This document shows, in pieces, positions 45,089-54,213 of a stretch of 64,000 bases of DNA. The DNA lies in contig NZ_CP080327.1 of NCBI RefSeq assembly GCF_019443285.1, positions 1,794,001-1,858,000 of the forward strand, read 5' to 3'. Origin of the DNA: Aquisediminimonas profunda (GTDB lineage Bacteria > Pseudomonadota > Alphaproteobacteria > Sphingomonadales > Sphingomonadaceae). Within the stretch, counting starts at the first letter, position 1, and every line of letters starts with the position of its first letter. A program made the translations under genes and the position numbers. The notes beneath the pieces are model-generated. The model was not told the DNA's origin. It did not search any database and saw only the letters and a list, made by a program, of their open reading frames with translations.

Positions 45089-46711
45089 ATGACCGATTCG
45101 CCCCAATCGCCGCCCGAAACCGAAGCTGCCATTCAGGGGATGGCTGAAGCAGGGACCCAAATAGTCAATTTCTGGAGGCAGGGTATCGATTCATGGGCGC
45201 CTCTTCTCGCCCCGCTTGCAGCCGCAGGTCGCGACAAGGTCCATCCTCGCGACAAGAGATTTGCAGGCAGCGAGTGGGAACATCCCGTCTTTGACTTGAT
45301 GCGGCAAGGCTATTCGGTGATGTCCGACTATATGCTGGGCGCAGTCGAAAACCTCGATAATGTGCCGCCGGAACAGCGCGCGCGGATAGCCTTTGCTGTT
45401 CGGACAATTGTCGAGGCGATGAGCCCCGCAAACTCCCCTTTGACCAACCCTGTTGCTCTTAACCGCGCGGTCGAAACCAAAGGGCAAAGCCTGATGTCAG
45501 GCCTTCAGCATCTCGTCGAGGACTTGAAGCGCGGCCAATTGACGCACACCGACCCGCAAGCATTCCGGCTGGGTGAAAACATCGCCGTCACGCCAGGCAA
45601 GGTTATTCATCAGACACCACTCTATCAATTAATCCAATATGCTCCGCAAACGGAGACTGTGTTGAAGACGCCGCTGGTGATTTTCCCTCCGTGGATCAAC
45701 CGGTTTTACATTCTCGACCTGACCGCGGAAAAGAGCTTTATCAAATGGTGCGTGGATCAGGGCATCACTGTGTTTGTAGCCTCATGGAAGTCTGCGGATG
45801 CAAGCATGTCCGAAGTGGTGTGGGACGATTATATCGCCGCACAGATTGATGCGATCGATACTATCCGCGGATTGCTTGATGTCGATCAAGTTCACACTAT
45901 CGGATATTGTGTTGCCGGAACCACGCTTGCTGCAACTTTGGCCATCCTCGCAGCGCGTGGAGAAGCGAACAAGGTAAAGTCAGCAACGTTCTTCACCGCC
46001 CAGGTCGATTTTTCTCGCGCAGGAGATTTGCTGAATTTCATTGATGACGCGCAGCTCAAACTCATCGAAAGCTTGGAAACCAATGGTTATCTCGATGGCC
46101 GTTACCTCGCGCTCAGCTTCAACCTGTTGCGCGGCAAGGATCTGATCTGGAGCACGGTGGTCAATAACTACCTGCTCGGCCAAGATTATCCGGCGTTCGA
46201 TCTCCTTCACTGGAATGGGGATGTGACGAACTTGCCGGCAAAATGGCACCGGGCCTATCTTTGCGATCTCTATCGCGACAACAAGCTCGTGCAGCCAGGC
46301 GCTCTCAGCGCACTTGGGGTGCCAATCGACCTTACCAAGGTCGAAACGCCCAGTTTCATTCAGGCAGGTCGCGAGGATCACATTGCCCCGGTCGAGAGTG
46401 TTTGGAAAATCCGGGATCACTTCAGAGGGCCAATGGAATTCCTGCTGGCGGGAAGTGGCCATATCGCAGGAGTCGTCAATCCGCCGGCGCAGATGAAGTA
46501 TCAATACTGGACGAACGCGAACCCGGTATCCTCGCTTGAGGAGTTCGTTGCTGGCGCGACCGAGACGAAGGGCAGTTGGTGGCCTTACTGGCACGAATGG
46601 CTGGAACGTTTTGATGCAGACAGGGTGCCTGCGGAAGGGCCACGGATTCCCGGCGGTGGAAATCTAAGGGCGATCGAAGACGCGCCGGGAACCTATGTGA
46701 AAACGCGCTAA
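45089..46711 (+). CDS. phaC: Class I poly(3-hydroxyalkanoate) synthase
   Basis: Polymerises 3-hydroxyacyl-CoA into storage polyester at granule surfaces. 540 residues. The nucleophile Cys274 is in the lipase-like box GYCVAGT; the catalytic Asp lies in GREDHIAP and the His in GSGHIAGVVNPP. WINRFYILDL and SFIKWCVDQGITVF are family landmarks. The short N-terminal domain suits class I (single-subunit) synthases. No phaA, phaB, phasin or phaR is adjacent, although a thiolase lies at 26328-27512. Peroxiredoxin follows convergently, one base between the stops. Confidence 0.95.
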   Translation: MTDSPQSPPETEAAIQGMAEAGTQIVNFWRQGIDSWAPLLAPLAAAGRDKVHPRDKRFAGSEWEHPVFDLMRQGYSVMSDYMLGAVENLDNVPPEQRARIAFAVRTIVEAMSPANSPLTNPVALNRAVETKGQSLMSGLQHLVEDLKRGQLTHTDPQAFRLGENIAVTPGKVIHQTPLYQLIQYAPQTETVLKTPLVIFPPWINRFYILDLTAEKSFIKWCVDQGITVFVASWKSADASMSEVVWDDYIAAQIDAIDTIRGLLDVDQVHTIGYCVAGTTLAATLAILAARGEANKVKSATFFTAQVDFSRAGDLLNFIDDAQLKLIESLETNGYLDGRYLALSFNLLRGKDLIWSTVVNNYLLGQDYPAFDLLHWNGDVTNLPAKWHRAYLCDLYRDNKLVQPGALSALGVPIDLTKVETPSFIQAGREDHIAPVESVWKIRDHFRGPMEFLLAGSGHIAGVVNPPAQMKYQYWTNANPVSSLEEFVAGATETKGSWWPYWHEWLERFDADRVPAEGPRIPGGGNLRAIEDAPGTYVKTR

Positions 46712-46712
46712 G

Positions 46713-47243
46713 TCAGCGTTTCCGGCTTTCCTTCCAGCTTTGGACGGCCTTCAACGTGTTCGCGACGTGATTGCGATAGTCCATGTCCGAATAGGCATAG
46801 ATAATCTGGCCATTCGGCGCGATGACATATGATGTGCGGCTTGATCTTGTGTTGAGCTGCGGCAACACCACGTCGTATCCCTTTATGATTGCGGGCGTGC
46901 CAACTGCCACTGCGAACTTGTTGCGGCATTCCTCCACTGAAAAGCGCTGAAGGTCTTCGATCTTGTCTGCGGCAATCCCGAGGACTGTTGCGCCTGCCTG
47001 TTTGAACAATGCCGTCTTCTCCGCAAACTCATGGGCCTCGGCTGTGCAGCCTGGCGTGAAGGCTGCGGGAAAGAAATACAGGACGACAGGGCCCTTCTTC
47101 AGTAGATTGGCGAGCGTGACGTTAAAGGGCTTCCCCGCGAGTGCGCCTTGCGTGGTAAAGTTTGGCGCCTTTGCTCCGGGAGCAAGGGCCGCAGTTGCCG
47201 GAGCAGCAGCCAAAAGGGCAATGATGAGAGGAATGGCGCGCAT
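46713..47243 (-). CDS. Exported peroxiredoxin (AhpC/TSA family)
   Basis: 176 residues with a signal peptide (MRAIPLIIALLAAAPATA), so it acts in the periplasm. The peroxidatic Cys66 is in FFPAAFTPGCTAEA, typical of the PrxQ/BCP type; another cysteine (EECRNKF, about 108) might be resolving. It reduces hydrogen peroxide or organic peroxides. Monocistronic by position, converging on phaC. Confidence 0.9.
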   Translation of the reverse strand: MRAIPLIIALLAAAPATAALAPGAKAPNFTTQGALAGKPFNVTLANLLKKGPVVLYFFPAAFTPGCTAEAHEFAEKTALFKQAGATVLGIAADKIEDLQRFSVEECRNKFAVAVGTPAIIKGYDVVLPQLNTRSSRTSYVIAPNGQIIYAYSDMDYRNHVANTLKAVQSWKESRKR

Positions 47244-47334
47244 TGTTAACTCCGAGCGTTTACATGTCAGTTTCTACTAGCGAGTTCGTGCAACGCGTGA
47301 AAGGTGTTACACGCATTTGTCTTGCGCTCAACGC

Positions 47335-47363
47335 TTGACAGTGCGCCGACTCATGTCTACCTC
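47335..47363 (+). promoter_or_regulatory. Possible sigma70-type promoter for rpsM-rpsK-rpoA
   Basis: A perfect TTGACA (47335-47340) is followed after 17 bases by TACCTC, a weak -10. It lies 133 bases before the rpsM start in the 252-base gap after the peroxiredoxin gene. An independent promoter is needed here because the usual secY-adk genes are missing upstream. Confidence 0.4.
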
Positions 47364-47495
47364 GCAATCACTTCCAAAACACCGTTTCCACGGCGGCGCT
47401 TTCTCGCGCTCGTCGTGTATGTTGTTTTTCGGAGGTTCAAAGCGTCGAGATGGGCCGGTTCGCCAGCCGCCCCGTGGAGCAGGAGATCAATTTAG

Positions 47496-47864
47496 ATGGC
47501 ACGTATCGCCGGGGTGAACATCCCCACAAACAAGCGCGTTGAAATTGCGCTGACATATATTCATGGCATTGGACCCGCCAAGGCCAAGGAACTGACAACC
47601 AAGCTGGGCATCACGTCTGAACGGCGCGTGCAGGACCTTTCCGATCAGGAAGTCCTTCACCTGCGCGAAGCGATTGATGCGGATTATACTGTTGAAGGTG
47701 ATCTTCGTCGCCAGACTGCGATGAACATCAAGCGCCTGATGGATTTGGCCTGTTATCGCGGCCTGCGTCACAGGAAGGGCCTTCCGGTTCGTGGCCAGCG
47801 TACGCATACCAATGCACGGACCCGCAAGGGCAAGGCCAAGCCGATCGCAGGCAAGAAGAAGTAA
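47496..47864 (+). CDS. rpsM: 30S ribosomal protein S13
   Basis: 122 residues: [20 protein letters not shown] opening, [13 protein letters not shown], the basic [20 protein letters not shown] and lysine-rich end. It contacts the 30S head and the P-site tRNA. First of three genes rpsM-rpsK-rpoA. Upstream neighbours are a peroxiredoxin and phaC rather than secY-adk. Confidence 0.98.
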   Translation: MARIAGVNIPTNKRVEIALTYIHGIGPAKAKELTTKLGITSERRVQDLSDQEVLHLREAIDADYTVEGDLRRQTAMNIKRLMDLACYRGLRHRKGLPVRGQRTHTNARTRKGKAKPIAGKKK

Positions 47865-47913
47865 CCTTCAGCCCGCACGTTTCAGCTTTCAGATTTAGGT
47901 TGGGAATTCAAAA

Positions 47914-48303
47914 ATGGCACGCGAACCACAGCGCATCAGGCGCCGCGAGCGTAAAAACATCACGGCCGGCGTTGCTCATGTCAACGCCAGCTTCAATAAC
48001 ACGATGATCACGATCACAGACGCGCAAGGCAATGCGATTGCATGGTCTTCGGCGGGCATGATGGGCTTCAAGGGCAGTCGCAAGTCGACGCCTTATGCAG
48101 CGCAGGTTGCGGCAGAAGATGCCGGCAAGAAGGCTGCCGAACATGGCGTTCGTACGCTTGAAGTCGAGGTCAAGGGTCCGGGTTCGGGCCGCGAAAGTGC
48201 ACTCCGTGCGCTTCAGGCAGTCGGCTTTCAGATCACTTCGATCCGCGACGTGACTTCGATCCCGCACAATGGCGTGCGTCCGTCGAAACGGCGCCGCGTT
48301 TAA
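47914..48303 (+). CDS. rpsK: 30S ribosomal protein S11
   Basis: 129 residues with the S11 core [20 protein letters not shown] and the RNA-binding C-terminus [16 protein letters not shown]. It lines the platform of the 30S subunit near the mRNA exit. Same strand as rpsM, 49 bases downstream, in the standard order before rpoA. Confidence 0.98.
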   Translation: MAREPQRIRRRERKNITAGVAHVNASFNNTMITITDAQGNAIAWSSAGMMGFKGSRKSTPYAAQVAAEDAGKKAAEHGVRTLEVEVKGPGSGRESALRALQAVGFQITSIRDVTSIPHNGVRPSKRRRV

Positions 48304-48393
48304 TGTTATCGGGCGGGATGCGTTCATCCCGCCAAATTGTTTCAATCGGTGGCAAGGCGGACGCGCCTGGCACCCAACCCCAAGGGGACTATC

Positions 48394-49455
48394 GTGGCAG
48401 TCAACACCCGGAACTGGCAGGAACTCAAGAAACCCGACACGCTCGAAAAGAAGACGGGCGGTGATGCAGGACGCAAGGCGAGCTTTATCGCCGAACCTCT
48501 CGAGCGCGGCTTCGGCCTGACGCTTGGAAACGCTCTGCGTCGCGTGCTTTTGTCGTCGCTTCAAGGCGCGGCGGTCACTTCGGTGAAAATCGAAAATGTC
48601 CTTCACGAATTCTCGTCGCTTGCCGGCGTGCGTGAAGACGTGACCGACATGGTGCTTAACATCAAGCAGATTGCAATCCGCATGCAGGGCGAAGGCGCAA
48701 AGCGTCTGCAACTCTCGGCAACCGGCCCCGCTGAAGTGACGGCAGGCATGATTGCTGTTTCTGGCGATATCGAGATCATGAATCCCGATCATGTGATTTG
48801 TCACCTTGATCAGGGCGCATCACTCAACATGGAACTGACGGTGGACACCGGCAAGGGCTACGTCCCTGCTGCTGCCAACCGTCCGGCGGATGCTCCGATT
48901 GGCCTTATTCCGGTCGATGCCTTGTATTCGCCTGTTCGCCAGGTTGCCTACAAGGTTGAAAACACGCGCGTCGGGCAGGAGCTTGATTATGATAAGCTCA
49001 CGCTCACGATCGAGACGGATGGCACTGTGACGCCCGACGATGCGCTCGCCTATGCCGCGCGCATCCTGCAGGACCAGCTTCAGCTATTCGTCCATTTCGA
49101 CGAAGCATTGGCTCAGTCCTCGCAGCTCATCGGTCTTGCCGCACCTGCGCCTTCGGAGTCCTCAAGCGACAGCAACAGCATCAATCGCTACCTCCTCAAG
49201 AAGGTGGACGAGTTGGAGCTGAGTGTCCGTTCGGCGAATTGCCTCAAGAACGACAACATTATCTACATTGGCGATCTGGTTCAGAAGACCGAAGCGGAAA
49301 TGCTTCGCACACCGAACTTTGGCCGCAAGTCGTTGAACGAAATCAAGGAAGTGCTCTCCAGCATGGGTCTGCGGCTCGGCATGGACATTCCTGGCTGGCC
49401 GCCTGAGAATATTGAGGAAATGGCCAAGAAGCTCGAGCAGGAACTGCTCGGCTAA
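48394..49455 (+). CDS. rpoA: DNA-directed RNA polymerase alpha subunit
   Basis: 353 residues from the GTG at 48394 ([14 protein letters not shown]), after a GGGGA-like ribosome site. The N-terminal dimerisation domain has [17 protein letters not shown]; the C-terminal domain (about 270-345) has the promoter- and activator-contact helices [17 protein letters not shown] and [16 protein letters not shown]. rplQ normally follows rpoA immediately; here there is a strong terminator and an unrelated lipoprotein gene. Confidence 0.98.
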   Translation: MAVNTRNWQELKKPDTLEKKTGGDAGRKASFIAEPLERGFGLTLGNALRRVLLSSLQGAAVTSVKIENVLHEFSSLAGVREDVTDMVLNIKQIAIRMQGEGAKRLQLSATGPAEVTAGMIAVSGDIEIMNPDHVICHLDQGASLNMELTVDTGKGYVPAAANRPADAPIGLIPVDALYSPVRQVAYKVENTRVGQELDYDKLTLTIETDGTVTPDDALAYAARILQDQLQLFVHFDEALAQSSQLIGLAAPAPSESSSDSNSINRYLLKKVDELELSVRSANCLKNDNIIYIGDLVQKTEAEMLRTPNFGRKSLNEIKEVLSSMGLRLGMDIPGWPPENIEEMAKKLEQELLG

Positions 49456-49477
49456 TCCTGCGTCTACAAGTAAAGTG

Positions 49478-49517
49478 AAAAGGGCCTCGTGCGGTGCACG
49501 GGGCCCTTTTTGTTTTT
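49478..49517 (+). terminator. Intrinsic terminator after rpoA
   Basis: AAAAGGGCC(T)CGTGC pairs with GCACG(G)GGCCCTTTT, followed by TGTTTTTCG. It begins 22 bases after the rpoA stop and is the clearest intrinsic terminator in the window together with the one after secA. Confidence 0.85.
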
Positions 49518-49603
49518 CGTCTCATCCTGTCGCAGTGTTTACACTTTCCTAACATGAGGCCAGATAGCCTCAGTCATCGAGCCATTGGGGTGGGACCAGT
49601 GAG

Positions 49604-50170
49604 ATGAGAATCAGGCAAAAGATTTCGGGTCGAGCGATATCAGCTTTGACGGGAGTGCTCCTTGTCGCGGGTTGTGCAGGGGGCGTAAGGCAATCAGCCT
49701 CAATCCGGCCCGCGCCAAATGTATCTCCGCCACCCGCAATTGTTCCAAGCCGACCGTCGGCGTCGATCAATGTCAATCTTTCCGAACAGGAAGCGCTTTG
49801 GCACCTCCGATCCGGCTTGAATGTCGCCGCGCTCAGCTGCAGGACCGGCAAGATGGTTGGCATCGCATCAAGTTACAACCGGATGCTTGCACGCCACAAG
49901 GCAGCTCTCGCTGCTGCAAATGCGGCCGAAATCGCCCCGTTCCGAGCGCGCTATGGCGCCAAATGGTCAAGTGCTTATGATACGCACGCCACCCGACTAT
50001 ACAATTTCTTCGCAATGCCGGCGGCACAGGCACAGTTTTGCAATGCTGCCTATCAAGTGCTGGCTAAAGCAACGGGAATGCAGCCGGACTCAATAACCAG
50101 TTACGCACCAGTCGCCTTGGCGCAAATTGAGGCTCCGTTTCTCCGGCGTTCAACCTACGCGCGTCGCTAA
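49604..50170 (+). CDS. Predicted lipoprotein, unknown function
   Basis: 188 residues. The lipobox LVAGC places the lipidated cysteine at residue 24 (signal MRIRQKISGRAISALTGVLL). A proline-rich linker (ASIRPAPNVSPPPAIVPSRP) precedes a helical domain (about 60-175) with two cysteines (LSCRTGK, AQFCNAAY) that could form a disulfide. Not recognised. It lies after rpoA but is probably a separate unit because of the terminator. Confidence 0.75.
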   Translation: MRIRQKISGRAISALTGVLLVAGCAGGVRQSASIRPAPNVSPPPAIVPSRPSASINVNLSEQEALWHLRSGLNVAALSCRTGKMVGIASSYNRMLARHKAALAAANAAEIAPFRARYGAKWSSAYDTHATRLYNFFAMPAAQAQFCNAAYQVLAKATGMQPDSITSYAPVALAQIEAPFLRRSTYARR

Positions 50171-50176
50171 TGTCGG

Positions 50177-50329
50177 CTAACTAAAAGCGGCCCCAGTGAT
50201 CCAAATGGCCGATAGGGCTAGAACAGCCAGCAAGAGCGAGGCCGCAAGCACATAGCGAACAATGTGCGGTTGGCTTCCGCCGCTGGCCTCTTCTTCGGTA
50301 ACGTGGACTTCTTCGCCTTCCATTCGCAT
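50177..50329 (-). CDS. Small single-span membrane protein
   Basis: 50 residues from the ATG at 50329, 7 bases after GGAGA (MRMEGEEVHVTEEEASGGSQ ...). An acidic cytoplasmic-type N-terminus is followed by one strongly hydrophobic span (YVLAASLLLAVLALSAIWIT). The longer open frame to 50485 has no sense. It is downstream of the thioesterase gene on the same strand by 83 bases. Short acidic-plus-span proteins of this kind recur in sphingomonads, but I know no function. Confidence 0.6.
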   Translation of the reverse strand: MRMEGEEVHVTEEEASGGSQPHIVRYVLAASLLLAVLALSAIWITGAAFS

Positions 50330-50412
50330 GGCATTTCTCCTGCGGGCGATCGGGATTTCAGCCCGCGTGCAGGAGCATAGCAGCTTCCAACGCCATACAG
50401 CAGCGCAAAATT

Positions 50413-50802
50413 CTAAAGCACCATCTGCGTCTGCGTGACCAATGCAACTGCTTTGCCGTCGCTCCTTGTGATATGCGTTTGCCAAACGGACAGGCGGCGG
50501 CCAATCGAAACGGGCGTTGCAATGGCTGTGACCGTTTCACCTTGTGGCGCCGCCCCCAGGAAGTTGGTCTTGCTTTCGATCGTCGTTGTTCCCTTTGCAC
50601 CTTCAGGAAGGTTCAGGAAGGCGCCTATGGCCCCAAGCGCATCGGCAAATGCCATGATGGCTCCTCCATGCATGATGCTGCCCGCCGTACAGAGATCGGA
50701 CCGGACGGTCAGTTCACCTTCAATCCGCGATTTTTCTGCTTGAACGATATGGATACCCATCAATTTCGAGAATGGCATCGTATCCGCGAGGTTGCTGGAC
50801 AT
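50413..50802 (-). CDS. PaaI-type hotdog thioesterase
   Basis: 129 residues of the PaaI/DUF4442-like thioesterase family. The helix region HGGAIMAFADALGAIGAF carries the usual nucleophile-activating aspartate, with ESKTNFLGAAPQGETVTA in the sheet. Substrate (aryl- or acyl-CoA) unknown. It follows the globin-like gene by 12 bases, so they are probably co-transcribed with DoxX. Confidence 0.85.
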   Translation of the reverse strand: MSSNLADTMPFSKLMGIHIVQAEKSRIEGELTVRSDLCTAGSIMHGGAIMAFADALGAIGAFLNLPEGAKGTTTIESKTNFLGAAPQGETVTAIATPVSIGRRLSVWQTHITRSDGKAVALVTQTQMVL

Positions 50803-50814
50803 GTGGCGGGTCTT

Positions 50815-51276
50815 TCAATCGCTCATTGCCGGGGTCTTGCCTTCATAGGCCTGCGCAATCATCGTGTTCAACCGCTTTGCCTGCGACTGCCAAGCCAGTT
50901 CTTGCTCGAGTGTCCAGGCTGACCCGGCTGCTTCAGCCAGCGTGACAACAAGCATATCCACAAAGGCTATGTAGAGTTCGAGCGGAATGTTCCCATAGTT
51001 ACGGTGAAGATCGACAAAATTCGTGATTGTTACCGGAACCCAGTATGCGTTTGTGGCAAGCCCAATCAGGGCCTCGATTGTTTCGTTTGTCATCCGCCCT
51101 TGAGCGGCTTCAAGGTTCGTGAACGTTGAGCGCTGGTCCGGATATGTCTCAAGAAAACGTTTGAACAGCAGGGGAACGATATCCTGATCTGCAGCGGCAA
51201 TAGCAAAGAGTGTCTTCTCCATCGTGGCAGCAACTTCATTACTCTTTATGCAGTTTTCCGGGTTGTGAATGGCCAT
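50815..51276 (-). CDS. Globin-like protein
   Basis: 153 residues from the ATG at 51276 (MAIHNPENCIKSNEVAATME), overlapping the DoxX gene by 31 bases; the ATG at 51222 would remove helix A. The helix pattern FKRFLETYPDQRSTF, the likely proximal His91 (VDLHRNYGNIPLE) and WTLEQELAWQSQAKRLNTMI match haemoglobin-type globins. Identification rests on pattern rather than strong identity. A haem globin could bind oxygen or NO. Second gene of a DoxX-globin-thioesterase unit. Confidence 0.6.
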   Translation of the reverse strand: MAIHNPENCIKSNEVAATMEKTLFAIAAADQDIVPLLFKRFLETYPDQRSTFTNLEAAQGRMTNETIEALIGLATNAYWVPVTITNFVDLHRNYGNIPLELYIAFVDMLVVTLAEAAGSAWTLEQELAWQSQAKRLNTMIAQAYEGKTPAMSD

Positions 51277-51665
51277 TCTATAGTTCCACTTGCCCAAAGA
51301 GCCCACCACACAAAGACAGGCTGGAACGCCAGTCTTGGCCCATGATACCACCAACTCAGATGCTTCCCGCCAATTGCAATATCATTGATCGCATGGTTGA
51401 TATTGGCTGGGAAGACACAAACGGCGTAAGCTGCTAGCCCTATGCCCGCCGCGACCCTCAACCTTGGCACAAAGACCAGGGCCAGGGATCCTGCAATTTC
51501 TGCGAGGCCTGTCAGGAAGATCACTTTGCTTGGAAAGGGCACCCAGTCAGGCGTGATCTTCAAGAATCCGCCCGGAGCACGGATGTGGGCAACGCCTGCA
51601 ATCAGGTAAACGATGCCCAACAAAATGCGGAGGCAGATTCTTGCCGTCTGTTTCGTGTTTGTCAT
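51246..51665 (-). CDS. DoxX family membrane protein
   Basis: 139 residues with four membrane spans, the first containing RILLGIVYLIAGVAHI, the DoxX start. Family members are small quinol or thiol-related membrane proteins, some partners of oxidases or sulfur metabolism. It overlaps the globin-like gene by 31 bases. A VOC-family gene ends 99 bases upstream on the same strand. Confidence 0.85.
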   Translation of the reverse strand: MTNTKQTARICLRILLGIVYLIAGVAHIRAPGGFLKITPDWVPFPSKVIFLTGLAEIAGSLALVFVPRLRVAAGIGLAAYAVCVFPANINHAINDIAIGGKHLSWWYHGPRLAFQPVFVWWALWASGTIEWPFTTRKTA

Positions 51666-51764
51666 GGCGCTCTTATTCCCGCCGGGTGCGGCGGTGTCAA
51701 AAGAGCGCAGGAAGGGCTGTGTGCAATTGTTTGACCATGGGACGGGGCGCCGTCGAGCAAAGCC

Positions 51765-52184
51765 TCAACCTTCGTGGAGAAGTTCCAGCTTTATCCCGTC
51801 AGGATCCTCAAAAAATACTGCATAATAGCTCTGAGAATATTCCGGATATTCAGCTGGAGCATCGAGGACGGGAACCCCTCTTGAAATCAAAATCCGGTGG
51901 AATGCATCGACTTGCTCCCGGCTTTCTGCGCGCCAAGCCAAGTGGTGAAGGCCAGGGGCATAACGCCTGTGTACGTGGTTGATCCATTGCGGATCAGCCA
52001 ACCTCAGCCCAAAGGACGCCCGTCCGTCGACGCCAGCAAAGTCCCATTCGCAGCCTTGGTCGTCATCCTTGACCATTTGGTAGCCTAGAAATTCAAGCAA
52101 GATGCCATAGACGCGACGTGCAGCCTTCAGGTCACTCACATTCAAGTCAATATGGTGGAATCCGCCGTGACGAGAGGCTGACAT
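51765..52184 (-). CDS. VOC (glyoxalase/dioxygenase) family protein
   Basis: 139 residues with the paired beta-alpha-beta-beta-beta modules of the vicinal oxygen chelate fold: GFHHIDLNVSDLKAARRVY at the start, LHHLAWRAESREQVDAFH in the middle and FFEDPDGIKLELLH at the end. His11, His78-like and Glu near the end fit metal ligands. Substrate not known. Same strand as sthA, 65 bases after it. Confidence 0.87.
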   Translation of the reverse strand: MSASRHGGFHHIDLNVSDLKAARRVYGILLEFLGYQMVKDDDQGCEWDFAGVDGRASFGLRLADPQWINHVHRRYAPGLHHLAWRAESREQVDAFHRILISRGVPVLDAPAEYPEYSQSYYAVFFEDPDGIKLELLHEG

Positions 52185-52249
52185 TAAATGTATCCAGACT
52201 TTGCTTCGTCCGTTCGATAGCCCCGTAGACCCAAAAACCCAAGCGGGCC

Positions 52250-53692
52250 TCAGGCGGCCTTGCGCAGGCGCGATACCGATGTCCCTTCCGCGACTTTCGC
52301 AGGCATGCGGTTCCAGGCATCAAGTGCCGCGATCTTGTAGGCTTCCGCGAGGGTCGGATAGTTGAACGTATGCTCGATGAAATAGTCAAGCGTCCCGCCG
52401 AGGTTCGCGACTGCCTGACCGATATGAATCAGCTCCGTTGCGCCTTCTCCAATGATGTGGACACCCAGCAGTCGTCGATCTGTCAGGTTGAATATCATTT
52501 TCAGCAATCCGCCGCCCACACCCATGATATGGCCCCGGGACGTTTCGCGCAGCCTTGCGACACCGACTTCGAATTGCAGTCCGGCGGCGCGGGCTGCTGC
52601 TTCAGTCATGCCGACAGATGAAATCTCAGGAACGGCGTAGATGCCGAACGGAAACATTTCTGCGCCCTTGGGGAGGGGAGCGCCGAACGCGTGGCAAGCC
52701 GCGATGCGGCCCTGCTCCATTGAAGTCGAAGCAAGACTGGGGAATCCAATTACGTCTCCAGCGGCGTAAATGTGCGGAACCACCGTCTGCATGGACTTCA
52801 CGTCTACTGCCAGTTTCCCCCGGGAATCCGCTTCCAGACCGCAATTCTCGAGGCCGAGGCCTGCGGTCGCTCCGATCCGACCTGCGGCATAAAGCAGCAT
52901 GTCTGATGAAATAGTTCGTCCGTCGCTCGTTGTGGTGCGAACAATTCCTTTTTCGAGCGTCACGTTTTCCACCGACACACCGAGGCGCACAGAAATGCCA
53001 CGATCGCGAAGCTGATGGAGAAGATAGTCAGTAATCTCGCTATCGATGAAATCCAAAATTGTGTCACGGGGTTCGATGATTGTAACCGGGATGTCGAGCG
53101 CGCTCATGATGGTTGCATATTCGATGCCAATCACGCCCGCCCCGACTACGGCCAGACTGCGCGGCAGTCGCGGCGTTTCGATAAAGGCATCGCTGTCGAG
53201 AATATGGACGTCGTCAAACTTGACTGAGGCCGGACGGTAAGGGCTTGTTCCAACGGCAATCAGGATATGTTCGCCGTACACGGTTTCTTCGCGTGTCGAA
53301 CCGTTTTCGGTATGGGTCACGGTAATGTGATGTGGGTCCCTGAAACGACCCAGGCCTTTGGCTACGCGTACGCCATTGCGGGCAAACTGCAGCTCGAGCA
53401 CATCGACTTCGTGCTTCAAAGTTGTGGCGATGCGGGCGCTGAGGTCAGCTGCACCAATGTCGCGCTTGACGCGATAGGCCTGCCCGTAAAAGCCGCGCTC
53501 ACGCCAACCTGACAGATTGAGTGCTGTTTCGCGGAGTGTTTTCGATGGCACGGTTCCTGTATGAACGGAAACGCCCCCTATCTGCGCGCGATTGTCGACA
53601 ACCAGCACGGAACGACCAAGCTTGGCCGCCTGAATTGCAGCCCGCCGACCTGCAGGGCCACTGCCCAGGACGATGAAATCATATCTTGTCAT
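52250..53692 (-). CDS. sthA: Soluble NAD(P)+ transhydrogenase
   Basis: 480 residues. A flavoprotein that moves hydride between NADPH and NAD+ in the cytoplasm. N-terminal FAD motif VLGSGPAGRRAAIQAAK, the SthA-specific GGVSVHTGTVPSKTLRE (in place of a redox disulfide), the second nucleotide-binding VVGAGVIGIEYATI, and the C-terminal dimer interface HTFNYPTLAEAYK. It follows the PilZ gene by 14 bases and so is probably in its operon. Confidence 0.94.
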   Translation of the reverse strand: MTRYDFIVLGSGPAGRRAAIQAAKLGRSVLVVDNRAQIGGVSVHTGTVPSKTLRETALNLSGWRERGFYGQAYRVKRDIGAADLSARIATTLKHEVDVLELQFARNGVRVAKGLGRFRDPHHITVTHTENGSTREETVYGEHILIAVGTSPYRPASVKFDDVHILDSDAFIETPRLPRSLAVVGAGVIGIEYATIMSALDIPVTIIEPRDTILDFIDSEITDYLLHQLRDRGISVRLGVSVENVTLEKGIVRTTTSDGRTISSDMLLYAAGRIGATAGLGLENCGLEADSRGKLAVDVKSMQTVVPHIYAAGDVIGFPSLASTSMEQGRIAACHAFGAPLPKGAEMFPFGIYAVPEISSVGMTEAAARAAGLQFEVGVARLRETSRGHIMGVGGGLLKMIFNLTDRRLLGVHIIGEGATELIHIGQAVANLGGTLDYFIEHTFNYPTLAEAYKIAALDAWNRMPAKVAEGTSVSRLRKAA

Positions 53693-53706
53693 GGCAATGT
53701 CCTTGA

Positions 53707-54081
53707 TTATCGCATGTTGAACCCGGGACGCGGGACCGCAGTCTTGGAAAATTGTATGTGGGAAGCTGCCGGCGCGCCTGTCAGGGCCTGGACCACAGTT
53801 TCGAGACTGATTGGCTTGTCGAACTTGATCCCGACTTCACCCTTTCTGCACCATGCCACCTTTGCGCGGACTTCGCCGATGCCCTTCAAGATAAGCCTTA
53901 ATGGGTGTCCGCGCTTCAGAACCACAGGCAAAGTGGTCCGCAGCCCGCCGCGGGAAATGTCGAGTACGCGCGAGTTTACCGACGGTTCCAGATCGTCGTA
54001 TCTGATTGTTACCAGCAAGAGCATGGCCTTACGCGCAGCCAGCCTGCGCTCAGCCTCTTCCTCGCTTGTTGTGCCAGCCAT
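53707..54081 (-). CDS. PilZ-domain protein (copy 2)
   Basis: 124 residues from the ATG at 54081; a GTG at 54099 is the alternative. Both c-di-GMP-binding motifs are present: RLAAR (RxxxR) and DISRGG (D/NxSxxG), within a single PilZ domain. It should bind c-di-GMP. Immediately upstream of sthA (14-base gap), linking second-messenger signalling with a redox gene in one transcript. Confidence 0.82.
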   Translation of the reverse strand: MAGTTSEEEAERRLAARKAMLLLVTIRYDDLEPSVNSRVLDISRGGLRTTLPVVLKRGHPLRLILKGIGEVRAKVAWCRKGEVGIKFDKPISLETVVQALTGAPAASHIQFSKTAVPRPGFNMR

Positions 54082-54213
54082 GTGCGACGTTTTCGTCACT
54101 GGTCTATTTGCCCTCGGTACCTGACCTGATCAGTCTGTCACCTAATACGGCACCAATGGCGAATTATTTACCTTAACGCTGCAGTCACGATAAATTTTGG
54201 ATGTTTGGCAATG

